Below the pieces are notes generated by a model, which worked only from the letters and a program-made list of their open reading frames with translations, was not told the DNA's origin and did no database searches. Of a stretch of 34,116 bases of DNA, positions 17,737-25,656 are shown one piece after another. The translations under genes and the position numbers were made by a program. The number at the start of each line of letters is the position of its first letter. The stretch's first letter is position 1. This DNA comes from Aestuariirhabdus sp. (GTDB taxonomy: Bacteria > Pseudomonadota > Gammaproteobacteria > Pseudomonadales > Aestuariirhabdaceae): positions 1 to 34,116 of the forward strand of contig JAUXFT010000016.1 of the NCBI GenBank assembly GCA_030622755.1. The letters are read 5' to 3'.

Positions 17737-20463
17737 ATGCATAACCTTATCGATGAACAACAACTCACCACTGAACTGTTTAATAAAGGTCAATTTCGCG
17801 CAGAATTAACCATCGCATCCAGCTCCATTCCCGCTTATAAAAAGAGCATTCGTCAGGCACAGGAAACTTTGGACCGCTGGTTTCATGAAGGCAGGGACAT
17901 TCGTGATCTTATTCATGCACGAACCTGGCTTATTGACCAGATTCTGAACCTGGCCTGGAATCATTTTGATTGGGGCAACACAAACGATGTTTCTTTGGTT
18001 GCCGTTGGCGGATATGGCCGCGGTGAATTACACCCCCAATCCGATATTGACCTGCTTATTTTACTGCGTAAAAACAACCATGGACGCTATCGCGAAAATA
18101 TAGAATGTTTTCTCACTCTGTTATGGGATATCAACCTGGAAGTTGGGCAAAGCGTACGATCGATAAAAGAGTGCGGAGCAGAAGCTGCCAAAGATCTTAC
18201 GGTTATTACCAACCTACTCGAATCACGCACCCTTGAAGGCAGTGATCTGCTACGCGAAACAATGCTTAAAAAGATTCATGTCGACAAGATGTGGCCTAGC
18301 AAACTATTCCTGAAAGAGAAGTATAAAGAGCAACGCACCCGTCATCGTAAATTCAATGATACTGAATACAATCTGGAACCCAACGTCAAAAACTCCCCCG
18401 GAGGGTTACGCGATACCCAAATGATCATGTGGGTAACTCGCCGCCACCATGGAGCAGAGTCCGCCAGAGATCTCGTCGATCTCGAATTCCTGACAGAATC
18501 AGAGTACCAGATCCTCATGGAAGGACAGGCGTTTCTATGGCGGGTCCGCTGGGGTTTACATATGCTGACAGGTCGGGCTGAAGACCGCCTGCTTTTTGAC
18601 TATCAAAAACCGCTGGCCGAAATGTTTGGCTACGAAGACAACCGTCGAAGCCTTGCGGTAGAACTTTTCATGCAAAAATATTTTCAGGTTGTGCTCGGAT
18701 TGGCCGAACTTAACGACCTGTTACTGCAACATCTCGACGATATGATTCTTTCGGCCGACAAAGAGGATAATGTCATTCCGCTTAATCCTCGCTTTCAGGT
18801 GCAGAAAAACTATATAGAAGTAGTTTCAGATGATGTATTTACGAACACTCCCTTCGCCATACTGGAACTCTTCGTATTAATGACTCAAAACCCGTTCATT
18901 CAGGGAGTAAAAGCGTCGACAATCCGTCTTATTCGCGAGCAACGCCACCTGATTAACCAAGAATTTCGTGAAGATATCTGTAATACCACGCTCTTCCTTG
19001 AGTTGATGCGTGCGCCCTACGGCTTAACCGTCAACCTGCGCCGCATGGTTCGCTGGGGAGTGCTGGGACTGTATTTACCCGAATTTGGAAAAATCATTGG
19101 CCAGATGCAACACGACCTTTTCCATACGTACACGGTGGATGCTCACACCCTGCTGCTCATCAAATTTCTACGATCTTTCAGCTATAAGGAAAACAAAGAG
19201 CAATTTCCTGTTGCCTCAAAAATCATGAAAAAGCTCCCCAAGCCTGAACTGATATTTATTGCCGGGCTATATCACGACATAGGCAAAGGACGCGGTGGAG
19301 ACCACTCTGAACTCGGCGCAGTCGATGCGCATGCTTTTTGCGAACGCCATCATTTGAGTGAATGGGATGCATCCCTGGTTTCCTGGTTGGTGCAATCACA
19401 TCTGTTAATGTCCACCACCGCGCAACGCCAGGACCTTTCAGATCCCGATGTAATCAACAGCTTTGCCCAGCTCGTCGGTGACCGGGTACACCTGGATTAC
19501 CTTTACGCGCTCACTGTAGCCGACATCAATGCTACCAATGCAACGCTTTGGAATAGCTGGCGAGCATCCCTTCTGCGCCGCCTTTATATGGAAACCAGGA
19601 ATGCCTTGCGCAGAGGACTCGAAAACCCCTTGAATGCACAGCAAAGCATACAAGACACTCAACAGACCGCACGCGATCAACTTGCTGATGAGCTGTCCGA
19701 TGAGCAAATCAATGCCATCTGGGACACACTCAATGATGAGTATTTTCTCCGTCATTCAGTCCGTGATGTAATCTGGCACGCCCTCCAGATTGCCAAGCAT
19801 CAAAGTAAAGCACCCCTTGTTCTGGTCCGGGAAACCACCGAACGTACCTTCGAGGGAGGCACCAAAATATTCATCTACACTCCGGATTTCGATGAATTAT
19901 TTGCAGCCAGCACCACCGTTATCGATCAACTTAACCTGGATATCCAGGACGCTCGAATCATGACCTCTAACGCAGGTTTTTGTTTCGACACATTTATTGT
20001 ACTGGAACTGGACGGTACACCTATAGGCAACAACCCGAGACGAACTGAAGAGATTAAAAACACGCTCACCGAAGCATTGAACCACCCTGAAGATTATCCA
20101 CTGGTCGTTCGTCGCCGAACCCCTCGCCAGTTAAAGCATTTTAGCTATCCGGCAGAAATTACCATCAGTAACGATCCAGTCATTCAACGTACCGTTCTCG
20201 AAGTCGTTGCGCCAGACCGACCTGGCTTGCTGGCATTGCTTGGACAAGCTTTTATGGATCTGGACATCTCTATACACAACGCCAAAATTGCCACGCTAGG
20301 GGAACGTGTAGAGGATGTTTTTATTATCAGCGATCAACATCAACGCCCTATTGAAGACCCCGAACTTTGCCAGACAATCTGTGACACATTACGTGAGATC
20401 CTGGACAACCACACTCGGGAAAATGAATCCCAGTCACGTACCACCATCAGTACTGCTCACTAA
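17737..20463 (+). CDS. glnD: bifunctional PII uridylyltransferase/uridylyl-removing enzyme
   Basis: GlnD senses glutamine and adds or removes UMP on PII proteins, setting nitrogen status. Domain order is complete over 908 residues. The nucleotidyltransferase motif [19 protein letters not shown] lies near residues 91-109. The HD phosphohydrolase motif [16 protein letters not shown] (His513-Asp514) provides the uridylyl-removing activity. Two C-terminal ACT domains lie at about 705-780 and 817-890, the second starting near [16 protein letters not shown], and bind glutamine. The gene starts about 80 nt after map and ends 45 nt before dapC. No PII gene is in the window. Confidence 0.96.
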   Translation: MHNLIDEQQLTTELFNKGQFRAELTIASSSIPAYKKSIRQAQETLDRWFHEGRDIRDLIHARTWLIDQILNLAWNHFDWGNTNDVSLVAVGGYGRGELHPQSDIDLLILLRKNNHGRYRENIECFLTLLWDINLEVGQSVRSIKECGAEAAKDLTVITNLLESRTLEGSDLLRETMLKKIHVDKMWPSKLFLKEKYKEQRTRHRKFNDTEYNLEPNVKNSPGGLRDTQMIMWVTRRHHGAESARDLVDLEFLTESEYQILMEGQAFLWRVRWGLHMLTGRAEDRLLFDYQKPLAEMFGYEDNRRSLAVELFMQKYFQVVLGLAELNDLLLQHLDDMILSADKEDNVIPLNPRFQVQKNYIEVVSDDVFTNTPFAILELFVLMTQNPFIQGVKASTIRLIREQRHLINQEFREDICNTTLFLELMRAPYGLTVNLRRMVRWGVLGLYLPEFGKIIGQMQHDLFHTYTVDAHTLLLIKFLRSFSYKENKEQFPVASKIMKKLPKPELIFIAGLYHDIGKGRGGDHSELGAVDAHAFCERHHLSEWDASLVSWLVQSHLLMSTTAQRQDLSDPDVINSFAQLVGDRVHLDYLYALTVADINATNATLWNSWRASLLRRLYMETRNALRRGLENPLNAQQSIQDTQQTARDQLADELSDEQINAIWDTLNDEYFLRHSVRDVIWHALQIAKHQSKAPLVLVRETTERTFEGGTKIFIYTPDFDELFAASTTVIDQLNLDIQDARIMTSNAGFCFDTFIVLELDGTPIGNNPRRTEEIKNTLTEALNHPEDYPLVVRRRTPRQLKHFSYPAEITISNDPVIQRTVLEVVAPDRPGLLALLGQAFMDLDISIHNAKIATLGERVEDVFIISDQHQRPIEDPELCQTICDTLREILDNHTRENESQSRTTISTAH

Positions 20464-20508
20464 ATTACTAAGCTTTTGCGCTATTAACCATCGGACAAGC
20501 AACGCACC

Positions 20509-21711
20509 ATGAATCCAGATTTAGACAAACTGCATCCCTATCCGTTTGAGAAACTAGCCACCCTCAAGAACGGATTGCAGCCGCCTACCGAACTGGAACA
20601 CATCGCCCTTTCAATTGGAGAACCAAAACACGCTGCTCCTCAATTTGTTGTAGATGAGCTTAGCTCCAGCCTCGAAGGTTTAAGCTTTTACCCAACCATC
20701 AAGGGGCAACCAGAGCTCAGAGAAGCTATTGCAAACTGGTTGTTCCAGCGATTTCAGTTGAATGCATTGCCAAGCATAGAACAGGAAGTGCTGCCGGTAA
20801 GTGGTACTCGAGAAGCCCTGTTTTCGTTTACCCAAGCCGTAGTGGATAGAAGCAAGAAACCGCTTGTGATTATGCCCGCACCTTTTTACCAAATATATGA
20901 AGGCGCAGCTTACCTTGCCGGAGCTGAGTGCCTGTATGTACCCTGCAAAGAAGAGAATAATTTTCTACCGAATTATGACCAGATCACCGATGAACAATGG
21001 CAACGCTGCCAACTACTGTTTATTTGCTCACCTGGAAATCCCACCGGAGCGGTAACCCCCCTGACCACGCTAATAAAACTCATTAAACTGGCCGATCAAC
21101 ATGACTTTATTATCGCCGCCGATGAATGTTATTCAGAAATTTACACCAACGAGGGTGAAGCACCTGTTGGTATACTGCAAGCCTGTGCGCATCTTGGCCG
21201 CAACAACTACCAACGCTGCGTTGCCTTTCACAGTCTATCCAAACGCTCTAATCTACCCGGACTAAGATCCGGGTTTGTCGCCGGTGATGCACACATCCTG
21301 AAGCCCTACTTGCTATATCGTACCTATCAGGGTGCAGCTATGCCCATACAACACCAACAAGCCAGCATCGCGGCCTGGAACGATGAACAGCACGTTAAAG
21401 AGAACAGAGAGCTCTACCAACAAAAATTCGCACATATCATCAATGTCTTGAGTGATGTTATCGAGGTACAGGCACCGGATGCAGGCTTCTATCTGTGGTT
21501 AAAAACACCATCTGGAATAAATGACGAACAATTTGCTCAACAACTATACGCACAACAAAACATCACCGTACTACCTGGCAGCTATCTGGCAAGAGATCAT
21601 GAAGGCAGAAATCCTGGTAATAATCGCGTTCGGATGGCACTGGTTGTCTCTCTCGAAGAGTGCCAGCAGGCGGCCCAACGCATTCACCGATTCATTTCAT
21701 CATTGAAGTAA
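20509..21711 (+). CDS. dapC: succinyldiaminopimelate aminotransferase, PLP fold type I
   Basis: DapC transfers an amino group to N-succinyl-2-amino-6-ketopimelate in the lysine and meso-diaminopimelate pathway. The PLP lysine is Lys245 in HSLSKRSNLPGLRSGF. CSPGNPTGAV and ADECYSEIY are standard class I/II aminotransferase motifs. The start region, with PYPFEKLATL and LSIGEPKH, matches the pseudomonad DapC type. Two genes downstream lies dapD, which makes the precursor of its substrate, so the context supports dapC over other aminotransferases. Length is 400 residues. ATG 20509 has no strong ribosome binding site. Confidence 0.92.
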   Translation: MNPDLDKLHPYPFEKLATLKNGLQPPTELEHIALSIGEPKHAAPQFVVDELSSSLEGLSFYPTIKGQPELREAIANWLFQRFQLNALPSIEQEVLPVSGTREALFSFTQAVVDRSKKPLVIMPAPFYQIYEGAAYLAGAECLYVPCKEENNFLPNYDQITDEQWQRCQLLFICSPGNPTGAVTPLTTLIKLIKLADQHDFIIAADECYSEIYTNEGEAPVGILQACAHLGRNNYQRCVAFHSLSKRSNLPGLRSGFVAGDAHILKPYLLYRTYQGAAMPIQHQQASIAAWNDEQHVKENRELYQQKFAHIINVLSDVIEVQAPDAGFYLWLKTPSGINDEQFAQQLYAQQNITVLPGSYLARDHEGRNPGNNRVRMALVVSLEECQQAAQRIHRFISSLK

Positions 21712-21717
21712 AATATT

Positions 21718-22065
21718 ATGTTAACCATGTATGGCATCAAAAATTGCGACACCATCAAAAAGGCACGAAAATGGCTTGATGAAGCTGGCATCGATTATGT
21801 TTTTCATGATTATAAAAACGAAGGTGTACCTTCAGAAAAATTTACTGCGCTTCTCGGTGAACTTGGATGGCAACAACTAATAAACCAGCGCGGAACAACA
21901 TGGCGAAAACTACCTGCAGAGGTTCGCAATTCAACCAACAATGACAAGGCACTCACTATGATAGGTGAAAACAGCTCATTAATAAAACGTCCGCTATTGG
22001 TAGACGGTGATCGCAACCTGCTTGGATTTAAAGCGGAACAATATCAAAACTTTTTTAATAAATAA
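21718..22065 (+). CDS. yffB: ArsC/Spx-like thioredoxin-fold protein, YffB family
   Basis: This 115-residue protein has the ArsC-like fold. The start LTMYGIKNCDTIKKARKWL is characteristic of YffB, with a single conserved cysteine where thioredoxins have CxxC. YVFHDYKNEGVP and RGTTWRKLP follow, and the end contains KRPLLVDGDRNLLGFK. Its function is not well settled; relatives are described as glutathione-dependent reductases, and an arsenate role is not supported. It lies 6 nt after dapC and about 17 nt before dapD, so it is part of that transcript. The same neighbours are known in pseudomonads. Confidence 0.9.
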   Translation: MLTMYGIKNCDTIKKARKWLDEAGIDYVFHDYKNEGVPSEKFTALLGELGWQQLINQRGTTWRKLPAEVRNSTNNDKALTMIGENSSLIKRPLLVDGDRNLLGFKAEQYQNFFNK

Positions 22066-22082
22066 CAATGACAGGACTCCCC

Positions 22083-23120
22083 ATGAGCAATCAATTTTTC
22101 AGCTTTGCAATCGGCCTTGGCTCTAAAAACAACAAGGGTAAATGGTTAGAAGTGTTCTACCCCAGCCCTATATTTGATCCCTGCCCTGAACTGATACGCA
22201 AACTTGGCGACACCATTGGTTACACCAATGGTAACCAGGCCATCGAACTTAACCAGGAGCAGCTAAACGACTTGCGCGACACCTTCGCTGAGAGCGACCT
22301 TAAAGAGCAATCTGACATCATGGATCAATTGGTACAAAGTCGCCAGCCCGCCGTTGCCACTATCCTTGAAGACGACAGCGCACCAACATCTACCCCGGAA
22401 GCCTACCTCAAACTGCACCTGATTTCGCATCGTTACGTTAAACCCCACGGGACCAACTTATCTGGGATATTCCCCTTATTACCCAACGTCGCCTGGACCA
22501 ACAAGGGAGCCATTGACCTGGATGAATTAGCACACAGGCAACTCGAAGCGCGCGCCAGAGGAGAGGTTCTGGAAGTGTCTTCGGTCGATAAGTTTCCAAA
22601 AATGACCAATTACGTCGTACCAACTGGGGTTCGAATTGCGCATACGGCCCGTGTAAGGCTCGGCGCCTATATCGGCGAAGGCACCACCATCATGCACGAA
22701 GGCTTTGTGAACTTTAATGCAGGTACTGAAGGCACCAGCATGGTAGAAGGTCGTATTTCAGCGGGCGTTATCGTTGGCAAAGGATCCGATCTTGGTGGCG
22801 GCTGCTCAACCATGGGGACTCTTTCCGGCGGTAATGATATCGTCATCTCTGTTGGTGAGGGATGCCTATTGGGTGCCAATGCTGGCCTTGGAATTCCCCT
22901 AGGCGACCGCTGCACCATCGAAGCCGGCCTGTATGTAACCGGAGGCTCAAAAGTCAACTTGCTAGACGATCAGGGGGAAATCGTTGAAGTGGTTAAAGCT
23001 GGAACACTGGCAAGCAAATCCGACTTATTGTTCCGCCGCAATTCAATCAGTGGTGCTATTGAATGCAAAACCAACCGCTCTGCCATTGAATTAAACGAAG
23101 AGCTACACGCTCATAATTAA
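22083..23120 (+). CDS. dapD: tetrahydrodipicolinate N-succinyltransferase (long, pseudomonad type)
   Basis: DapD puts a succinyl group from succinyl-CoA on tetrahydrodipicolinate in the DAP/lysine pathway. At 345 residues this is the longer DapD type found in pseudomonads rather than the 274-residue enteric type. The C-terminal half is a left-handed beta helix (VRLGAYIGEGTTIMHEGFVN, VIVGKGSDLGGGCSTMGTL, GEGCLLGANAGLGIPLGD). ATG 22083 has AGGA about 8 nt upstream; the frame also contains ATG 22068, which lacks a site. It is the last gene of the map-to-dapD run. The next gene converges on it with a 32-nt gap and no clear terminator. Confidence 0.95.
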   Translation: MSNQFFSFAIGLGSKNNKGKWLEVFYPSPIFDPCPELIRKLGDTIGYTNGNQAIELNQEQLNDLRDTFAESDLKEQSDIMDQLVQSRQPAVATILEDDSAPTSTPEAYLKLHLISHRYVKPHGTNLSGIFPLLPNVAWTNKGAIDLDELAHRQLEARARGEVLEVSSVDKFPKMTNYVVPTGVRIAHTARVRLGAYIGEGTTIMHEGFVNFNAGTEGTSMVEGRISAGVIVGKGSDLGGGCSTMGTLSGGNDIVISVGEGCLLGANAGLGIPLGDRCTIEAGLYVTGGSKVNLLDDQGEIVEVVKAGTLASKSDLLFRRNSISGAIECKTNRSAIELNEELHAHN

Positions 23121-23152
23121 CCTGCTATTTGGGGGAATCTGATCAGGTCTCT

Positions 23153-24595
23153 CTACTTGGAACGATTGCGCTGAGCACTATTACGATGGGGCAACGATAA
23201 AAAACGTTGCCCCAGCTTGTATAACTGGTATAAAAACTTTTCTTCTAATTGCTTCGATTGACGTTGCTGCGCCTTCAACTCTTGCTCCACCTCCCGGTTT
23301 TTTGCCTCCAGCGCAGCACAACGTGCAATTAAAGTAAGTTGACCCTGGAGTTCAGATAACTTTGAGTGTGGCTGAATGTTCCCAAGTTTACACTGTGAAC
23401 CCTGCAATAAAGCCATTGATTGATAGATTTTATAATACTCTTGCGCAGCAACTTCCCAACCGCCATGCTGCCGAATCCATAATTGCGCGGCTTTTCCGAG
23501 CCTTATACGCAGCTCTTCACTGGCTAAAAGCGACTCTACCAATCCTGCAATCTGACTAACGGCTTTGGGTTGAGCAATTAACCCGGAAACCTGATCCTCA
23601 AGCAATTCCTTCACACCGCCACCATCTGTCGCAATAACGGCGCAACCTGCGGCCATTGCCTCCATCACCGCAAGTGACAACCCCTCACACCAGGATGTCA
23701 GTAAAAACAGATCGAACTGCTCATAAAGGGGTGCAGTGTTTTCAACACTACCAACAAAATGGACTCGATCTATTAACCCCAAAACCTCAACTCGCTGACA
23801 CAAACTCTCATAAAGCGTTTGATTATTAACCGGGCCCACCAGCACAAAATGAACCTTCGTATACTTTTCACAAATCATTGCCGCGACTTCTACAAAGGTC
23901 ATTTGGTCCTTCACGGGATCTATACGACCGACATTACCCACGATTATTGCATCGCCCGCCAACCCGAGGTGCTCTCTAAGGTTCAGACTATCTTCTATAC
24001 CTAATGCACGGTTCTCAAAACCAGCGAGATCCAACCTGTTCACAATTACTTGATTCGGGCGCTGGCATTCAGAGCTAATTAATGTTTCCGCCACTTCCTT
24101 CGATACAGATATATAGGCATCACCCATCAGATCGAGCAACGCCATACGTTGTTTATTCGTCCACGGCAGCAAGCGAAACAAACAGCACTCAGCGCCCAAC
24201 CCAAACAGGTTATGCAAACTCCACAGATGAGGAACCCCCGCTAACCTTGCTGCATAAGCACTATCCCAATGAATAAAGGTATGCGTATTAACCAGCCCAA
24301 TACCGTGACTGTGAATGTAGTCTGCAATCCTGACTGCTCGATCATGCTGATAGCTCGCGTAACGATGAATACCCAAGGCATTTCGACCAGGGAACACCGG
24401 AGCATGCTCCACCAGTGTTTTAATTCCTTTGGCATTTAGAGCACGCTCTAATGAACCATTCTCTGGAAACACTACATGCAAAGAGATACCAAGCCGCTGC
24501 AGTCGCGGCAGCAAATTAAGAAGCACCTGACTTACGCCATTGTCGAGCTCAGCACATTGTAGAGCAATCAGGACTGATGGGGCATTTTCAGCCAT
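23153..24595 (-). CDS. GT4-family glycosyltransferase with C-terminal coiled coil
   Basis: The 480-residue protein has two Rossmann-like halves of the GT-B fold. The N-terminal half includes LIALQCAELDNGVSQVLLNLLPRL and a LVNTHTFIHWDSAYAARLAG segment. The donor-binding half has VGNVGRIDPVKDQMTFVEVA and the E-x7-E motif in SWCEGLSLAVMEAMAAG (EGLSLAVME), followed by VIATDGGGVKELL. These are features of retaining GT4 enzymes using nucleotide sugars. The last 70 residues, about 410-480, are charged and helical (LEAKNREVEQELKAQQRQSKQLEEKF), a probable coiled coil, and end in a basic tail. No signal peptide or membrane segment is seen. It stands alone between dapD and nrdG, so donor and acceptor cannot be inferred. 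Confidence 0.85.
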   Translation of the reverse strand: MAENAPSVLIALQCAELDNGVSQVLLNLLPRLQRLGISLHVVFPENGSLERALNAKGIKTLVEHAPVFPGRNALGIHRYASYQHDRAVRIADYIHSHGIGLVNTHTFIHWDSAYAARLAGVPHLWSLHNLFGLGAECCLFRLLPWTNKQRMALLDLMGDAYISVSKEVAETLISSECQRPNQVIVNRLDLAGFENRALGIEDSLNLREHLGLAGDAIIVGNVGRIDPVKDQMTFVEVAAMICEKYTKVHFVLVGPVNNQTLYESLCQRVEVLGLIDRVHFVGSVENTAPLYEQFDLFLLTSWCEGLSLAVMEAMAAGCAVIATDGGGVKELLEDQVSGLIAQPKAVSQIAGLVESLLASEELRIRLGKAAQLWIRQHGGWEVAAQEYYKIYQSMALLQGSQCKLGNIQPHSKLSELQGQLTLIARCAALEAKNREVEQELKAQQRQSKQLEEKFLYQLYKLGQRFLSLPHRNSAQRNRSK

Positions 24596-24757
24596 TTCGG
24601 CTCAACCTATCATCGCAACAAAAAATAAAGTCCCTTTAAAAGCAGGAACATCCGAACACTGAACCACTACAAAAAACTGGCGGTAGAGTAAAGTTTAAGC
24701 CTGAATATCGGTAACTATAGCGTCAAATGTCTAAAAAAAACCCCAAAGACACCTGCC

Positions 24758-25468
24758 CTATCTAAAGGTTATATGTTCAATACTATTTTCAAGATGTTGT
24801 CTTACCCGCGAAAACTCATCGGCCCCTATTCTGGACACACCCAATTCGGGGTTCAGGCAAGAACCATTTCTGCAATCTTGCAACACAAAAGTCTTAACAC
24901 CTTCATGAGCCAGGCGATCTCCTAACGCTATTACCTGCGACGGAGTCGTCAAACTCCAGTGCACGGTAATTCGCACCTCATGAGCTACCCCGCTATCGAG
25001 CAATAGCCGCAAACTTTGCCAGCTCTTATTACCGCTACTGGCAATGGTAGTGATCGACTCACAATCTGCCGGCAGTCCCTTGATATCAAAACCAACCCAG
25101 TCCAGTTTGGGAAGTACACGGGAAAAACGCTCAGGAATGCTACCAGCGGTGTGCAGCGCAACTTTGAATCCCATCGAGCGTACTTCATCAATTGCGGAAT
25201 CAAGCCCCTGTTGCAGCAATGGCTCACCGCCACTGAACACCACAGCATCCAACAAATTCCGACGCTGTTCCAACAGCTTAATTATCGACTCCCAATTAAT
25301 CAGTTTTTCGACATCTATGGGAAGTAAATGGGGGTTATGGCAATAATGGCAGCGCCAACTACAACCCTGGCAAAACAAAACAGCGCTCAACTGATCAGGA
25401 TAATCAGTGGTGCTCATCGGCACCATGCCACCAACCCTTAACGGAACCGGTGGCACGCTGTTTATCAT
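24758..25468 (-). CDS. nrdG: anaerobic ribonucleotide reductase activating enzyme, radical SAM
   Basis: NrdG uses S-adenosylmethionine and a 4Fe-4S cluster to place the glycyl radical on NrdD under anoxia. The cluster motif CX3CX2C is Cys36-Cys40-Cys43 in GCSWRCHYCHNPHLLP. VVFSGGEPLLQQGL is the SAM-binding GGEP segment, and LDWVGFDIKGLP follows. I place the start at ATG 25468 (236 residues) because the family starts just before the LRVGGMVP segment; a TTG at 25483 would overlap the upstream small gene. The gene follows the glycyl-radical-domain gene and nrdD on the same strand. Its direct substrate would be the small protein, if the split reading is right. Confidence 0.92.
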   Translation of the reverse strand: MINSVPPVPLRVGGMVPMSTTDYPDQLSAVLFCQGCSWRCHYCHNPHLLPIDVEKLINWESIIKLLEQRRNLLDAVVFSGGEPLLQQGLDSAIDEVRSMGFKVALHTAGSIPERFSRVLPKLDWVGFDIKGLPADCESITTIASSGNKSWQSLRLLLDSGVAHEVRITVHWSLTTPSQVIALGDRLAHEGVKTFVLQDCRNGSCLNPELGVSRIGADEFSRVRQHLENSIEHITFR

Positions 25469-25479
25469 TTCAAAATCAA

Positions 25480-25638
25480 TCAATTAACACGTTCTATGAA
25501 GTGTTTACGCTCACCATGCTCCGCTTGCTTACCCGGATTAAACGAGGTTACCGGGCGATGATAGCCCATCACACGGGTCCATATCTCACATCGTTGACGC
25601 TCAATATCTGACAATTCCATGACTGTTTGGTTTTTCAT
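25480..25638 (-). CDS. free-standing glycyl radical domain of class III ribonucleotide reductase (52 aa)
   Basis: This short gene has AGGAG 7 nt before ATG 25638 and encodes 52 residues. Residues 16-36 read RCEIWTRVMGYHRPV then TSFNPGK, followed by a QAEHGERKHF tail. RVMGY matches the RVxGY glycyl radical motif at the C-terminus of anaerobic ribonucleotide reductases, so Gly25 should carry the radical. The FNxGKxxE tail also fits that family. nrdD ends just upstream after its zinc site and has no such motif of its own. The gene is in the same frame as nrdD with one amber codon and seven codons between their ends. It lies directly before nrdG. It is either a split subunit or a readthrough extension; the ribosome binding site favours a separate protein. 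Short NrdD-tail proteins occur in databases, to my recollection. Confidence 0.88.
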   Translation of the reverse strand: MKNQTVMELSDIERQRCEIWTRVMGYHRPVTSFNPGKQAEHGERKHFIERVN

Positions 25639-25656
25639 TTTTTTGCTCCTGTAAAG

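Noticed and set aside
21718-22065. Arsenate reductase
   Set aside because: The protein is of the YffB type and its neighbours are lysine pathway genes; no arsenic genes are near.
24730-24757. T-rich stretch after nrdG as an intrinsic terminator
   Set aside because: Eight T follow GGGG but only a 5-bp pairing with a 14-nt loop can be drawn, too weak to call.
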